The notes under the pieces: generated by a model
Database searches by the model: none
What the model saw: the letters and a program-made list of their open reading frames with translations, nothing else
Told to the model about the DNA's origin: nothing
Shown: positions 33,914 through 42,875 of the stretch, piece after piece
Layout of the letters: each line of letters begins with the position of its first letter
How positions within the stretch are numbered: the first letter of the stretch is position 1
Position numbers and translations under genes: made by a program
NCBI GenBank assembly: GCA_028277985.1
Contig: JANQFG010000050.1
Location: forward strand, 1-45,494
DNA from: a bacterium
Lineage (GTDB): Bacteria > Desulfobacterota > DSWW01
Length of the DNA stretch: 45,494 nucleotides
Direction of reading: 5' to 3'

Positions 33914-35146
33914 TCAGGCTCGTTTGAGAATCAGGATCGTGTTGACTCCTCCGAAAGCGAAATTCTGGATGGCGGCAATGGACAAGGGAACTCTCTCCAG
34001 ATTTCTTACGTGCCGGATCATGGCGCACCGCTCGTCCACATGGTCCAGGTTCAGCGTGGGGGCTAGAACTCCTTCCTTCAGCATGTACAAGGTGAGAACG
34101 GTCTCGATGACTCCGCAGGCGCCCATGGTGTGCCCCATGTAGCTCTTAAGAGCGGTCACATGTGGCCCGTAACCATAAACGGCATGGATGGCTTTGGCTT
34201 CGACGATGTCACCCATCGTGGTTGCCGTGGCGTGAGCGCTGACGACGTCCACGTCCTCGGGGCGGATGCCGGCGTTCCCGAGGGCCAGCTTGATGGTCTG
34301 GATGATCCCGTCTTTGTTTGGCAGGATCAGGTCGCCACCGTTGTTGTTACAAGAGAAACCGACAATTTCTGCAAGAATATTCGCCCCCCGCTTCTTGGCG
34401 GACTCGAATTCCTCAAGCAGGACGGCACCCGCGCCTTCCCCCACCACAAGACCGTCCCGGGCCGCGTCAAAGGGGCGCGGGGTCAGTTGCGGGGTTTCAT
34501 TATAGGCGTTGGAACACGCCAGCAGGTTGTCAAAAACCGCCACAGTGGTCGTGTCGTACTCGTCCGCGCCGCCGCAAAGCATGGCGTCCTGCATGCCGAA
34601 CTTGATCGCTTCGTAGCCGTATCCGATGGACTGGCTGCTGGTGGTACAAGCAGTGCATGAGGAAATGATGCGGCCCGTGATGCCGAACATTTTAGCGATG
34701 TTCACGGCCGTGGTGTGCACCATGGATTTCAGGTAGTCAACAGCTCCGATGGAGGAGAAGTTACCGGGAGAATCGCTGAAGAAGACCTTGTATATGTCCC
34801 TCTGTACCGTAGGGCTCCCGTGAGTGGAACCGAAGGCGATCCCCAGGCGGCCAGATGTCACAAATTCTCGGTCCAGGTCCGCCACTTCCAGGACTTCCTT
34901 TGCCACCTGGCAGGCGTAGAAGGACACAGGGCCCATCGTTTTCCGGTATCGGCGTTCAAAGTCGAAAGGGATATCGTAGTCGACGGTACCGAAGACCCCG
35001 CAGTGGATATGGCGTGCCAGCAGGTCATCCTTGCGCAGCGGCTTGACGCCAGAGACTCCCTGGAGCAGACTCGAGACGATTTCTTTCTCGGAATGTCCGA
35101 TGGGGGTGATGGCGGATGCCGCCGTGATAACGACTCTTCGTTCCAT
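33914..35146 (-). CDS. FabF-type beta-ketoacyl-ACP synthase
   Basis: Seen: 410 residues with nucleophile Cys167 (SSCTACTTSSQ), His305 (SAHATATTMGD) and Lys334/His339 (LKSYMGHTMGA); C-terminal NFAFGGVNTILIL. The His motif HATATT differs from HGTGT but keeps His and the following Thr. Inferred: the initiating or elongating condensing enzyme of the ACP-KS-PlsC unit. It is the fourth KS in the window and is distinct from the two in the 24-31 kb operon. Start ATG at 35146. Confidence 0.9.
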   Translation of the reverse strand: MERRVVITAASAITPIGHSEKEIVSSLLQGVSGVKPLRKDDLLARHIHCGVFGTVDYDIPFDFERRYRKTMGPVSFYACQVAKEVLEVADLDREFVTSGRLGIAFGSTHGSPTVQRDIYKVFFSDSPGNFSSIGAVDYLKSMVHTTAVNIAKMFGITGRIISSCTACTTSSQSIGYGYEAIKFGMQDAMLCGGADEYDTTTVAVFDNLLACSNAYNETPQLTPRPFDAARDGLVVGEGAGAVLLEEFESAKKRGANILAEIVGFSCNNNGGDLILPNKDGIIQTIKLALGNAGIRPEDVDVVSAHATATTMGDIVEAKAIHAVYGYGPHVTALKSYMGHTMGACGVIETVLTLYMLKEGVLAPTLNLDHVDERCAMIRHVRNLERVPLSIAAIQNFAFGGVNTILILKRA

Positions 35147-35198
35147 GTTGCTCTCGGGACAGAACTTCGCGTGACAACTCTTTTTCAGGGACGCGGGA

Positions 35199-35456
35199 TC
35201 AGCACTCTTGCGCTCGGGAAATGGATTCGATGTAATCCAGGATCTGGTTGGTGGTCCGGATTTCCATCGCGCTCTTCTTCTCCTCCTGGGTGAGTTCGAA
35301 GTTCAACAGAATCTCGATTTCACCGAGCAACTCGATGGCATCGATGCTGTCGAACCCGTGGAGTTCTCTCAGGTCGTCATCCAGCCCCGGGTTCTCGATT
35401 TCGTAAAGGTCCTCAAAGATCTTCAGAAGAAAATCCTTGTGTTCATCCCGTGTCAT
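35199..35456 (-). CDS. acyl carrier protein
   Basis: Seen: 85 residues with the phosphopantetheine site HGFDSIDAIELL (Ser 37), preceded by an acidic loop DDDLREL. The preceding in-frame extension to 35588 looks non-coding. It is the third carrier protein of the window and lies 52 bases upstream of the ketosynthase gene, probably first in the ACP-KS-PlsC unit. Three ACPs suggest separate carriers for starter, chain and modified intermediates. Confidence 0.88.
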   Translation of the reverse strand: MTRDEHKDFLLKIFEDLYEIENPGLDDDLRELHGFDSIDAIELLGEIEILLNFELTQEEKKSAMEIRTTNQILDYIESISRAQEC

Positions 35457-35651
35457 CAGCCTGGCCCCTTGCGGTTTTCCAGTAACGGATTTCGGGAAGG
35501 ATCCTAAACGAGTGGGGGAGAAAAAGGCGAGGTACCCCTCACCACTCTGATCAGGACGAAGTATAGGTGGGGGGGGGTACCGTGTCAAACGGAGATGAAT
35601 CCGCCCATGCAGGGCGTTTCGTCGAAAAACGAAGCGAGGGGCTGATCCGAC

Positions 35652-36650
35652 CTACCTTGCGTGTTTCTTGAAGAATTGCCAGGTGATTTCCGCTGCGTCG
35701 AACTCGAGAAAAGGGTCTCCCGGTTCCAATGCCTCTGTGGTGAATGGCCTTCCCGGCCAGACGTGTCCCCATTCCTTGAGCGTGTAGAGTACTACTTCCG
35801 TGTTGTTGCAGCAGTTCTTCCAGGTGCGCAGGGTCACGGCGCCTTTCATGATTTCCCGGGTTTCCGGGGGGGCCTCGCACCCATCGCTCCGTGCCCAGAA
35901 CCTGGCCGATTCTTCTGCTGAAAGGTATTCTCTGGTCCCGGGTTTCCCGCCGACACTGCCGCCCATGTACGGGATCTGCTCGTCCAGCATACCGTGCATC
36001 AAGAGGACCGAAACAGGAACGGCTGGGTCGGGAATACGCCAGAGGGGGTGCTTCGCGTCTTTCCTTCCCCCAACCGATCCGGCCAGAGGTGCAACGGCGG
36101 CCCACACCTCGGGCTTTTCGGCGGCCAGGCGGTGGACCAGCATCCCTCCGTTGGAGAATCCGACGGCATAGATGCGTCGTGGGTCCACGTTCAGCAGCTT
36201 CCGGACTTCGTCCAACGCGGCTATCACAAAACCCACGTCATCGACCTGGTCCCTGGCGGCCTTACCGCAGCAGTGGCCCGCGTTCCAGTGCTGGAGAATT
36301 CCGAAAATGCCCATGCCATTCGGGTAGAGGGCGATGAATCCCTCTCGGTCGGCCAGTTCGCTGAACCTGGAATGCTTTTCCATCTCCCGGGCCGTGCTGA
36401 AGGCGCCGTGCAGGATCACCACAAGGGGCCAGTGCCTGTCCGGGGTGTAGGCTTGGGGTACGTGAACCCGGTAGCTTCGGCGGAATCCGCCGGCACGAAT
36501 ATCCATCTTCCGGTCCAGGGTGGCGCCGGGGTGCAAGTTACCCTTCTTCGAGGTTGTGGCACAACCGGCCAAGTCCATGACCAGAAGCACAAGAACAGCT
36601 ATCCAGGCGCATCTTGGTCGTGGGAAACAGGAGAGGGCGGTCCTGTCCAC
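35652..36650 (-). CDS. secreted lipoprotein esterase (PHB depolymerase / feruloyl-esterase-like)
   Basis: Seen: 332 residues; N-terminal signal VLVLLVMDLAGC with lipobox (LAGC), alpha/beta-hydrolase oxyanion VILHGAFS, nucleophile motif GFSNGG, DDVGF and a late LMHGMLDEQIPY with the catalytic Asp region; terminal KEWGHVWPG with His. Known: members of the LpqC/PHB-depolymerase family hydrolyse polyesters or aryl esters. Inferred: trims an ester of the exported lipid at the envelope, or is simply a neighbour. The start is GTG 36650. It is upstream of the ACP gene by 195 bases, same strand, so co-transcription is possible. Confidence 0.78.
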   Translation of the reverse strand: MDRTALSCFPRPRCAWIAVLVLLVMDLAGCATTSKKGNLHPGATLDRKMDIRAGGFRRSYRVHVPQAYTPDRHWPLVVILHGAFSTAREMEKHSRFSELADREGFIALYPNGMGIFGILQHWNAGHCCGKAARDQVDDVGFVIAALDEVRKLLNVDPRRIYAVGFSNGGMLVHRLAAEKPEVWAAVAPLAGSVGGRKDAKHPLWRIPDPAVPVSVLLMHGMLDEQIPYMGGSVGGKPGTREYLSAEESARFWARSDGCEAPPETREIMKGAVTLRTWKNCCNNTEVVLYTLKEWGHVWPGRPFTTEALEPGDPFLEFDAAEITWQFFKKHAR

Positions 36651-37057
36651 GATCTCTGGCTCCCTTAGGATTCGTGATTCTTCGAGTTGAGAAGGATATT
36701 CTTTTCGGGTGAGGAGAGCGTACAGCAGAGCATAATCGTCTGTCCAGGAAAAAGTGTCCTGTATGCAACCCTCCAGTCAGGGGGTGCTGGTCAAGGCCGT
36801 TTTCTGACTTGGCGGCCTTCGTTCCGCCACTTCGTATTCTTCGTTCTCCAACGGTTGACCGCGGGGTTAGCCTCGTGGTACCAGAGGAGTATAAAGGGTA
36901 GAGTGGCTTCGATTCGTTGAGCGAGGTCGTCCTTCTTGGTATATGATTCCCGGGTTCTCTCCAGGGGACTCTGTTCTCTGGGTGAACCTCTGCACAGCTT
37001 GGAATCGAGCGAAGCCCTCTGTTGGGAACACAACCATACCTTGAAAGGAGCGGTCCA
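36651..37057. other. intergenic stretch with rightward promoter
   Basis: A gap of 407 bases between the divergent esterase and ankyrin genes. It contains a promoter candidate at 36917-36945. No gene, tRNA or CRISPR was seen. The leftward promoter of the esterase was not resolved. Confidence 0.4.
36917..36945 (+). promoter_or_regulatory. promoter candidate for the ankyrin lipoprotein
   Basis: TTGAGC (36917-36922), 17 bases, TATATG (36940-36945). Transcription would start near 36952, about 105 bases before the ATG. Confidence 0.4.
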
Positions 37058-37528
37058 ATGTGCGCGAATCCCGTCTTTGGAACAGTCGTAGCTCTGTTGG
37101 CAGTTGTCGGCGTGGGCCTTGCCGGTTGCAGTTCTTCATCGATGATGGATGCTGCGGCGCGGGGAGAGATCAATAAGATCCAGGAGTTTACCGACAAGGG
37201 GGAGGATATCAACCAGAGGGACGGGAACAACTGGACCCCGCTCATGTGGGCTGCCTATTATAACCAGGTTCGCACTCTGGAGTACCTGCTCGAAAGGGGA
37301 GCGGAAATTGACGCTCGCGACCGGAATGGCCAGAGTGCTCTGATAGTCGCGACCAACTACAACTTCGAGAAGACGGTCCGATTCTTGCTGGACAAAGGTG
37401 CTGACAAGAGCTTGGCCGACAAATGGAACAAGACAGCCCTGGATTATGCGAAGAAGCACAAGTATCAAGGCCTCGTCATCCTGCTCTCCGAAGGTGTTGA
37501 GGAAGGAGCGGCTGAAGCCAGTCCGTGA
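37058..37528 (+). CDS. ankyrin-repeat lipoprotein
   Basis: Seen: 156 residues with signal GTVVALLAVVGVGLAGC (lipobox LAGC), then about three ankyrin repeats (DKGEDINQRDGNNWTPLMWA; ERGAEIDARDRNGQSALIVA; DKGADKSLADKWNKTALDYA). Known: ankyrin repeats mediate protein contacts. Inferred: envelope-located binding protein. It stands alone between divergent units; the gene start ATG 37058 has GGAG 8 bases upstream, and an earlier TTG frame at 37022 is unlikely. Function unknown. Confidence 0.8.
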   Translation: MCANPVFGTVVALLAVVGVGLAGCSSSSMMDAAARGEINKIQEFTDKGEDINQRDGNNWTPLMWAAYYNQVRTLEYLLERGAEIDARDRNGQSALIVATNYNFEKTVRFLLDKGADKSLADKWNKTALDYAKKHKYQGLVILLSEGVEEGAAEASP

Positions 37529-37727
37529 TCGCTTACCGCAGCAGCTTCGTCATCGAGTGAAGCAGCCAGGATGAGGGCTTGAGGTTCCCTCGCTTACGAT
37601 CCCACCCTGGCGGAAGTCTCCCGTAACGGCGCTATCCCCGATACTCCGGACTGCCCGGATACATCCCTACGGGGAGGAAGCACAATCCCGACGCGAGCGA
37701 TGACTCGACGGGACGGAGTATGTGGGA

Positions 37728-37997
37728 TTATCCTCCCTCGATCATGGGGAAGATATCGATACGATCTTCGGCCGAAAGGGGCGTGGAGCACCCCTGGATC
37801 TTGTGGATGTTGACGCCGTTCACCATGACGACCACGCCGGAGATGAGATCCTCGCCGTCGAAGACCCGCTCTTTCCACTTTCTGCCGTAGATCTCGAGCA
37901 GCGAAGAAAGGAGCGCCTCCACCGTGGGGGCCGTGAGGTCCTCCTGCTCCGGTACTCCGGTGATCTGGCGAAGAGCGCCCAAGAAACCTACGGTCAT
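37728..37997 (-). CDS. MoaD/ThiS-like sulfur carrier, tungsten/molybdenum cofactor
   Basis: Seen: 89 residues, ubiquitin-like fold with a hydrophobic pattern (TVEALLSSLLEIYG, GVVVMVNGVNIHKI), ending in the diagnostic Gly-Gly (MIEGG). Known: MoaD-type proteins carry sulfur on the C-terminal Gly for molybdopterin; many AOR genes have a dedicated copy next to them. Inferred: serves the tungstopterin of the divergent AOR. The start ATG at 37997 has GAGAGG 8 bases upstream. About 120 bases separate it from the AOR start. Confidence 0.8.
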   Translation of the reverse strand: MTVGFLGALRQITGVPEQEDLTAPTVEALLSSLLEIYGRKWKERVFDGEDLISGVVVMVNGVNIHKIQGCSTPLSAEDRIDIFPMIEGG

Positions 37998-38039
37998 CGT
38001 TCTGCCTCTCCCTGGGGTGGCTCAGGTGTCTCTAAACCA

Positions 38040-38068
38040 TTGCGGAACAAAGTCTATCATTATACAAT
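38040..38068 (+). promoter_or_regulatory. promoter candidate for the AOR gene
   Basis: TTGCGG (38040-38045), 17 bases, TACAAT (38063-38068). Transcription would begin near 38075, about 43 bases before ATG 38118. Confidence 0.4.
38059..38064 (-). promoter_or_regulatory. perfect -10 box for the MoaD-like gene
   Basis: The minus strand reads TATAAT at 38064-38059. An 18-base spacer back to TGGAAA gives a poor -35. The box overlaps the rightward AOR -10 by two bases, so a shared control region is likely. Confidence 0.35.
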
Positions 38069-38117
38069 AAGGGATTACGCTTTTTCCAGACCCGAAACGG
38101 AAGGAAACGAGGGCGCC

Positions 38118-40316
38118 ATGAAGGTCTACGGCGAGCTGGGGTACACACCCGCCAAGGTAGAAAAGGGATACGCGGATCGCATCCTCAGAATCGATCTGAC
38201 GAGCCATACGATAACGATCGAGGAAGTCCCGGCGGAGATGAAGCAAAGGCTCGTGGGCGGGCGTGGCTACTGCCTGCAGCTCGTCTTCGACGGAACCACG
38301 GCAGAGACGCGATTCGACAGCCCGGAGAACGTGCTGGCCCTGGCCGGGGGGCCCTTCTGCGGCGAGACCGCCTTCGTGGGCACAGGCAAGTTCATCGCCG
38401 GAACGATTTCCCCGCTGACCGACAGCTTTTGTGACTCGAACGTGGGGGGCCATTTCTTCCCCCTGGTAAAGCTCTCCGGGTTCGATGCGATTGCCATCAC
38501 CGGGAATTCGGACAAGAATGTGATGGTGCTGATCGACGGGGACAAGGGCGAGATAAGCCTCCGGGAGGCCCCGTCCGCCCATGGGTCCCTGCTCGAGGCG
38601 GATGGTCTGCTCGAGGACTGGAAAGGGGACGGCCAGGTTCGAAACGTGGCCATTCTGACCACGGGCAAGGGGGCCGAGCACACCTGGTTCGGCTGCCTCA
38701 ACAGCATATACTACGATGCAAAGCGCAAAAGGGGCCGAGCAAAGCAGGCCGGCCGGGGCGGCACCGGAACCGTGATGCAGGCCAAGGGCCTGTGGGGAAT
38801 TGCGGTGCGGAACAATCGCTCCAAGAGCCTTGCCAACCTGCCGGTGGACGTGGAGCGCCTCCGCAAGGTCGGCAACCAGCTACGGGGCGTGATTCGAGAG
38901 GTGGACCCCAAGGCGCTGAGGATGGCCTGGCAGGGAACGACCTCGCTCATCGACATGATGAATGCCGCACACATCCTGCCCATCAACAACTATCAGTACA
39001 ACCAGTCCGAAAAGACGTCGAGGATATCCGGCGACGTGTTCGAGCACAAATACTTCGAGCAGGGCGTGCCGGACGGCTGCTTCCCGGGCTGCAATCTGGC
39101 CTGCACCAAGGGATGCGACGCCCACGTCCTCGGGACCGGGCCTTGCGCGGGCAAGCAGGTGGCCGTGGATGGACCCGAGTACGAGACTGCCGCCGCAGTG
39201 ACCAATCTCGGGATCTTCGACCCGGACTACATCATGGACTATGCCTGGTACTGCGACGAATACGGTGTGGACACCATCAGCGCCGGCGTGACCCTCTCCT
39301 TCCTGTTCGAGGCCTTCGAGCAGGGCCTCGTGACCGAGGAGGACACGGGAGGGATTCCCCTTCGCTGGGGGAAAGAGGAAGATGTGTCGGCCATATTCCA
39401 CGCCATGTGTGAAGGTGATGGGTTCGGGGCCGTGGCCGGCCGTGGCATTCGCTACTTGAAAGCCTGGATCGCCAAGAGGGCCTCCGAACGGACCGGCCGG
39501 GAGCCGGACGAGATCTTTGAAGAGCTCTCCAAATTCGGGATGGAGTGCAAAGGGCTCGAGTTCTCCATGTACGGCACCAAGGAGTCGCTGGCACAGCAGG
39601 GCGGCTACGGTTTTTCCTTGAAGGGGCCACAGCACGACGAGGCCTGGCTCATCGCCCTGGATCAGGTAAAGAACGAAATGCCCACCTTCAAGCAAAAGGC
39701 CCGGGCCCTGAACTGGTTCCCCCTGTTCCGGACCTGGTTCAACCTCGTGGGCCTGTGCAAGCTCCCCTGGATCGACGTAAGGCATCCGGATGCCCAGTAT
39801 ACGGAGATACCGGCCAGGAACATGCCGACCGCAGAGTACTATGTGGAGCTGGTCAATGCCACGCTCGGCACGGACAAGACCATCGAGGACCTCATCTTCG
39901 ACTCCGAGGTGTCCTACACCCTCCACAAGCTCATCAACCTCCGGCAGGGCTTCGGGATCCGGGAGGATGACGCGATCCCGCTGCGGGCCATGGCGCCCGT
40001 CTACATGAACGAGTTCCTCGACCGGAAGGACCACTACGAGAAGTATCTCACCGAATCAGCGAGCATGGTGATCGAGGGCAAATCGGACGAGGAGAAGCTC
40101 GATATGCTCCAGGAGTACCGGCGCCTCCAGTACGAGAAGCTCTGCGATGCCGTGTACGATGCGAAGGGCTGGGATCCGGAAGGAATCCCCCGCAAGGGTA
40201 CGCTCATGCGGCTCGGGTTCAACGACCCGAAGTACCTTTCCATTGTCGATGGGGCACGGGAGAACGCGACCAAGCGGGCAGAGCTCAGAAAATCGGGAAA
40301 GAAGCTGGCGAACTGA
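38118..40316 (+). CDS. tungsten-type aldehyde ferredoxin oxidoreductase
   Basis: Seen: 732 residues, longer than the usual 600-650. N-terminal RILRIDLTSHTITIEEVP and GGRGYCLQLVF open the pterin-binding domain. A Cys-rich segment CFPGCNLACTKGC (Cys 321, 325, 329, 333) with a later Cys near 547 could bind the 4Fe-4S cluster; its CxxxC spacing differs from the classical CxxC. GPEYETAAAVTNLGI is family-typical. Known: AORs oxidise aldehydes to acids with ferredoxin, using tungstopterin; the family includes relatives acting on benzoyl-CoA. Inferred: anaerobic aldehyde or aryl-aldehyde metabolism. The divergent MoaD-like gene supports the cofactor. An in-frame extension from 37722 would read through the intergenic region and is rejected. 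Confidence 0.88.
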   Translation: MKVYGELGYTPAKVEKGYADRILRIDLTSHTITIEEVPAEMKQRLVGGRGYCLQLVFDGTTAETRFDSPENVLALAGGPFCGETAFVGTGKFIAGTISPLTDSFCDSNVGGHFFPLVKLSGFDAIAITGNSDKNVMVLIDGDKGEISLREAPSAHGSLLEADGLLEDWKGDGQVRNVAILTTGKGAEHTWFGCLNSIYYDAKRKRGRAKQAGRGGTGTVMQAKGLWGIAVRNNRSKSLANLPVDVERLRKVGNQLRGVIREVDPKALRMAWQGTTSLIDMMNAAHILPINNYQYNQSEKTSRISGDVFEHKYFEQGVPDGCFPGCNLACTKGCDAHVLGTGPCAGKQVAVDGPEYETAAAVTNLGIFDPDYIMDYAWYCDEYGVDTISAGVTLSFLFEAFEQGLVTEEDTGGIPLRWGKEEDVSAIFHAMCEGDGFGAVAGRGIRYLKAWIAKRASERTGREPDEIFEELSKFGMECKGLEFSMYGTKESLAQQGGYGFSLKGPQHDEAWLIALDQVKNEMPTFKQKARALNWFPLFRTWFNLVGLCKLPWIDVRHPDAQYTEIPARNMPTAEYYVELVNATLGTDKTIEDLIFDSEVSYTLHKLINLRQGFGIREDDAIPLRAMAPVYMNEFLDRKDHYEKYLTESASMVIEGKSDEEKLDMLQEYRRLQYEKLCDAVYDAKGWDPEGIPRKGTLMRLGFNDPKYLSIVDGARENATKRAELRKSGKKLAN

Positions 40317-40413
40317 CCACGACACCCCCCTTCCGAACGAACTTTGCGCACGCAGGGAAGCAACCCCCCGGCACAGGAGCCAACCATCCATGCAAACAGC
40401 GAGCAACCCCTGA

Positions 40414-41253
40414 ATGTTCGGAGAACTGGAAAAGCTGCGCCACCGGCCCCGGCCGTTCGAATTCTACACCGCACAAGAGCTATGGAACGACGCTTACGTC
40501 TCCGGCAAGATGCTCGAATCGCATCTGGATGACGCGGCGGATCGCGCATCCAGGAGAGGTTCCTTTGTCCGTCGATCGATCGAGTGGATTGCTGCACGGT
40601 TCAACATCGGAGCGGAAACCCGAATCTGTGATTTCGGCTGCGGCCCGGGCCTATACAGCTCTCCGTTCGCGGAAATGGGCGCAGACGTAACCGGCATCGA
40701 CTTTTCCGAGCGCTCCATCCGGCATGCCCGCGAAACGGCACAGCAGAAGCAGCTCGCCGTGGAGTACATCCTGCAGAACTACCTCGAGTTCTCCCCCCGC
40801 AAGAAGTTCCATCTTCTCACCATGATCTTCGTGGATTTCTGTGTGCTGAGCCCGGTGCAAAGGAAGAGGCTTCTCGAGGTGTTCGAAGCATGCCTCGAGA
40901 AGGACGGGAAGATACTGCTGGATGCCCTTTCTCTCAACTACTTTAATCAGGTGAGCGAAGAGAGCACCTACGAGTACTCGGCGGCCGACGGTTTCTGGAC
41001 CGCCGAGCCCTATTACGCCTTCGTCGACACATTCAAATACGAAGACGAGAAGGTGGTCCTCGACCGGCATACGATCTTCGAGGAAACCCGCACCCGCGAG
41101 GTCTACAACTGGCTCCAGTGCTACAGTCTTGAATCGCTCGGGCAAGAGCTCGATGAGAACGGATTCCGGATCCTGGAACACTACTCGGATGTGGCCGGAA
41201 CCCCCTTCGACACCCAGTCTACCGAATTCGCGGTCGTCCTGGAACGCAAATAG
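40414..41253 (+). CDS. SAM-dependent methyltransferase
   Basis: Seen: 279 residues; motif I ICDFGCGPGLYSS, the acidic loop GADVTGIDFSERSI, then FHLLTMIFVDFCVLSP and LLDALSLNYF. Class I Rossmann fold. It follows the AOR gene by 97 bases, same strand. No convincing ribosome site precedes the ATG, so the start is tentative. Substrate unknown; a small-molecule O-, N- or C-methylation is possible. Not clearly linked to the biosynthetic locus. Confidence 0.75.
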   Translation: MFGELEKLRHRPRPFEFYTAQELWNDAYVSGKMLESHLDDAADRASRRGSFVRRSIEWIAARFNIGAETRICDFGCGPGLYSSPFAEMGADVTGIDFSERSIRHARETAQQKQLAVEYILQNYLEFSPRKKFHLLTMIFVDFCVLSPVQRKRLLEVFEACLEKDGKILLDALSLNYFNQVSEESTYEYSAADGFWTAEPYYAFVDTFKYEDEKVVLDRHTIFEETRTREVYNWLQCYSLESLGQELDENGFRILEHYSDVAGTPFDTQSTEFAVVLERK

Positions 41254-41398
41254 CCTCCGGGCTCCCCATATCTGCAGATCTCACCTACGCATTTACCTGA
41301 CCAAGAATCACGGTCCTGTTCTTCGCCGCCTATCCCGGCGAGGAGATAGACCGCCCTACTGGCGGCCTATGCCCTTGCAGATTGTGCTCGATCCATTC

Positions 41399-41476
41399 GG
41401 CCTAACCGGGGGAGTTTCTTGTATGAATTTCCTTCGATTGACAAACTAGGCCTACTGTGCAAAGCTGCGTTATGAA
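41399..41476 (+). repeat. attC-like repeat, copy 1
   Basis: GGCCTAACC at 41399-41407 and GGCCTACTGTGCAAAG at 41449-41464 precede CGTTATGAA at 41468-41476. The same three blocks with almost identical spacing recur at 45077-45151. GCCTAAC fits the R'' consensus RYYYAAC of integron attC sites, and TAAC pairs with GTTA of the last block. An attC-type site is inferred; no integrase is in view. Confidence 0.4.
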
Positions 41477-41533
41477 ACGGCCATCACACAGGAATTAATC
41501 CGTATAGGTATATTCACTGTCAAGGCAGAAACG

Positions 41534-42310
41534 ATGCCCATTGACATACGATCGGATGCTGCCCGGTACTATGACTTGAATCCGGAGATGCTTGACGATA
41601 TCGGATTCTACCGCGATCGAATTCCCTCCCCCGAGGCGAGCATCCTGGAACTCGGCTGTGGTACAGGCCGCGTGCTCCTTCCCCTACTGAGGAACTGCGG
41701 CTATATTCATGGTGTCGATGCTTCAGAGGCGATGATCTCGATCTGTATGGAAAAACTGTCGCGTGCCTCCATTTCTTCCAGCAGGGCAACCGTTCAGACC
41801 GGGGACATCACGGACATTGACTTGGGCAGACCCTTCGACCTGATCATTGCGCCGTACCGGGTCTTCCAGAATCTCGAAACAGATTCCGAGTGCGAGGCCC
41901 TTTTCAAAACCGTCCGAAAACACTTGGCACCGGCGGGGAAGTGCGTCCTCAATGTGTTTAAACCGAATAGCGACCCGGAAGCTCTGCGTCGGGAGTGGGT
42001 GCAGGAAGAAGAGTATCCTTGCTGGGAAGTCCCGATCGAAGACGGGCGAATCACGTGCCATGGCAGGAATGCCCGCATGGATCCGGAGAGGATGGTTCTC
42101 TATCCGGAGATCATCTATCGCACCTACTTTAGAGAGCATCTGACGGAGGAAGTGGTCCTGAAGGTCCTCATGCGCTGTTACTATCCCGAAGAGTTCACGG
42201 CGACCATCCTGAATCACGGCTTCGATATATTGAAATGCTGGGGAGGTTACCTGGGCGAGCCGTATGGCGAGGGCCCGGAATTGGTCGTAGAGTTCCGAAA
42301 TCCAAGTTAA
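41534..42310 (+). CDS. SAM-dependent methyltransferase
   Basis: Seen: 258 residues, motif I ILELGCGTGRVLLPLL, GVDASEAM, then FDLIIAPYRVFQNLE and KCVLNVFKP. Class I fold, not closely like the 40414 protein. It lies between the two attC-like repeats and ends just before another attC-like segment (42305-42444), so it may be the first gene of a cassette array. Role unknown. The start ATG at 41534 has no strong ribosome site. Confidence 0.72.
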   Translation: MPIDIRSDAARYYDLNPEMLDDIGFYRDRIPSPEASILELGCGTGRVLLPLLRNCGYIHGVDASEAMISICMEKLSRASISSSRATVQTGDITDIDLGRPFDLIIAPYRVFQNLETDSECEALFKTVRKHLAPAGKCVLNVFKPNSDPEALRREWVQEEEYPCWEVPIEDGRITCHGRNARMDPERMVLYPEIIYRTYFREHLTEEVVLKVLMRCYYPEEFTATILNHGFDILKCWGGYLGEPYGEGPELVVEFRNPS

Positions 42311-42444
42311 CAATGCCACGCAGCGGTCGTGGCACCGATATGGCCTGGGATGTAGAAGGATCCAGAGATCTACGATTGATGCGCTGCCCTGACAACAGGC
42401 TACAAGCGACCGCGTATCGCGACGCCTGGGCCTTAGCGTTATGA
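42305..42444 (+). repeat. attC-like segment ending CGTTATGA
   Basis: The segment starts AGTTAACAATGCC and ends CCTTAGCGTTATGA. GCGGTCG near the left end matches CGACCGC near the right, and a second stem GTAGA/TCTAC lies inside. The ending CGTTATGA (42437-42444) equals that of the two 75-bp repeats. Length about 140 bases, like long attC sites. Inferred only. Confidence 0.35.
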
Positions 42445-42447
42445 TTT

Positions 42448-42774
42448 ATGAAAAAACGAAAACCATATAAGTCAAAACGTGAGAAACGTATAGATCTCAT
42501 CGGATCGTCCTTAGCATGGATCTTTTTACTAATTCTGTGGGTCACTTGTTTAAGTAACCTGCTAAAAGGAAATCTGTTTGGCTACAAGAATTATTATGGG
42601 CAACCCGTAGGCACACTCGTCCTGCTCTCAATTCTAATAATTGTCACGCCAATTGCTGGCTATGCTACATGGAAATCGTATAAAGGTGAGCTTCCTAAAG
42701 AGCGCAAAGGAAAAATCAAGAAAGAGAAATGTATTAACCATGGTGAAAAGAAGTGGCCCTGGGAAATAGAGTAG
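42448..42774 (+). CDS. small membrane protein, function unknown
   Basis: Seen: 108 residues; a basic N-terminus (MKKRKPYKSKREKR), two hydrophobic segments (IGSSLAWIFLLILWVTCL and TLVLLSILIIVTPIAGYA) and a Lys/Glu-rich tail. AT-rich, unlike the GC-rich genes of the biosynthetic locus. It begins 3 bases after an attC-like end, as cassette genes usually do. No family recognised. Confidence 0.6.
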   Translation: MKKRKPYKSKREKRIDLIGSSLAWIFLLILWVTCLSNLLKGNLFGYKNYYGQPVGTLVLLSILIIVTPIAGYATWKSYKGELPKERKGKIKKEKCINHGEKKWPWEIE

Positions 42775-42875
42775 CATCTTATCATCACATTCTTCTGCAC
42801 CTGATCGGTGTTCCGCTGCCGCTCGACACCGCCAGGTGACAAAGAACGTAATGAAGCACTCGGAGCAGGAAACTG

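Noticed and set aside
12188..36650. classical anammox-type ladderane pathway
   Set aside because: No phytoene-desaturase-like gene was found, and the APE-type ammonia-lyase and ligase point to an aryl-primed product.
38880..40034. 384-codon frame on the minus strand
   Set aside because: Antisense to the AOR coding region, no motifs.
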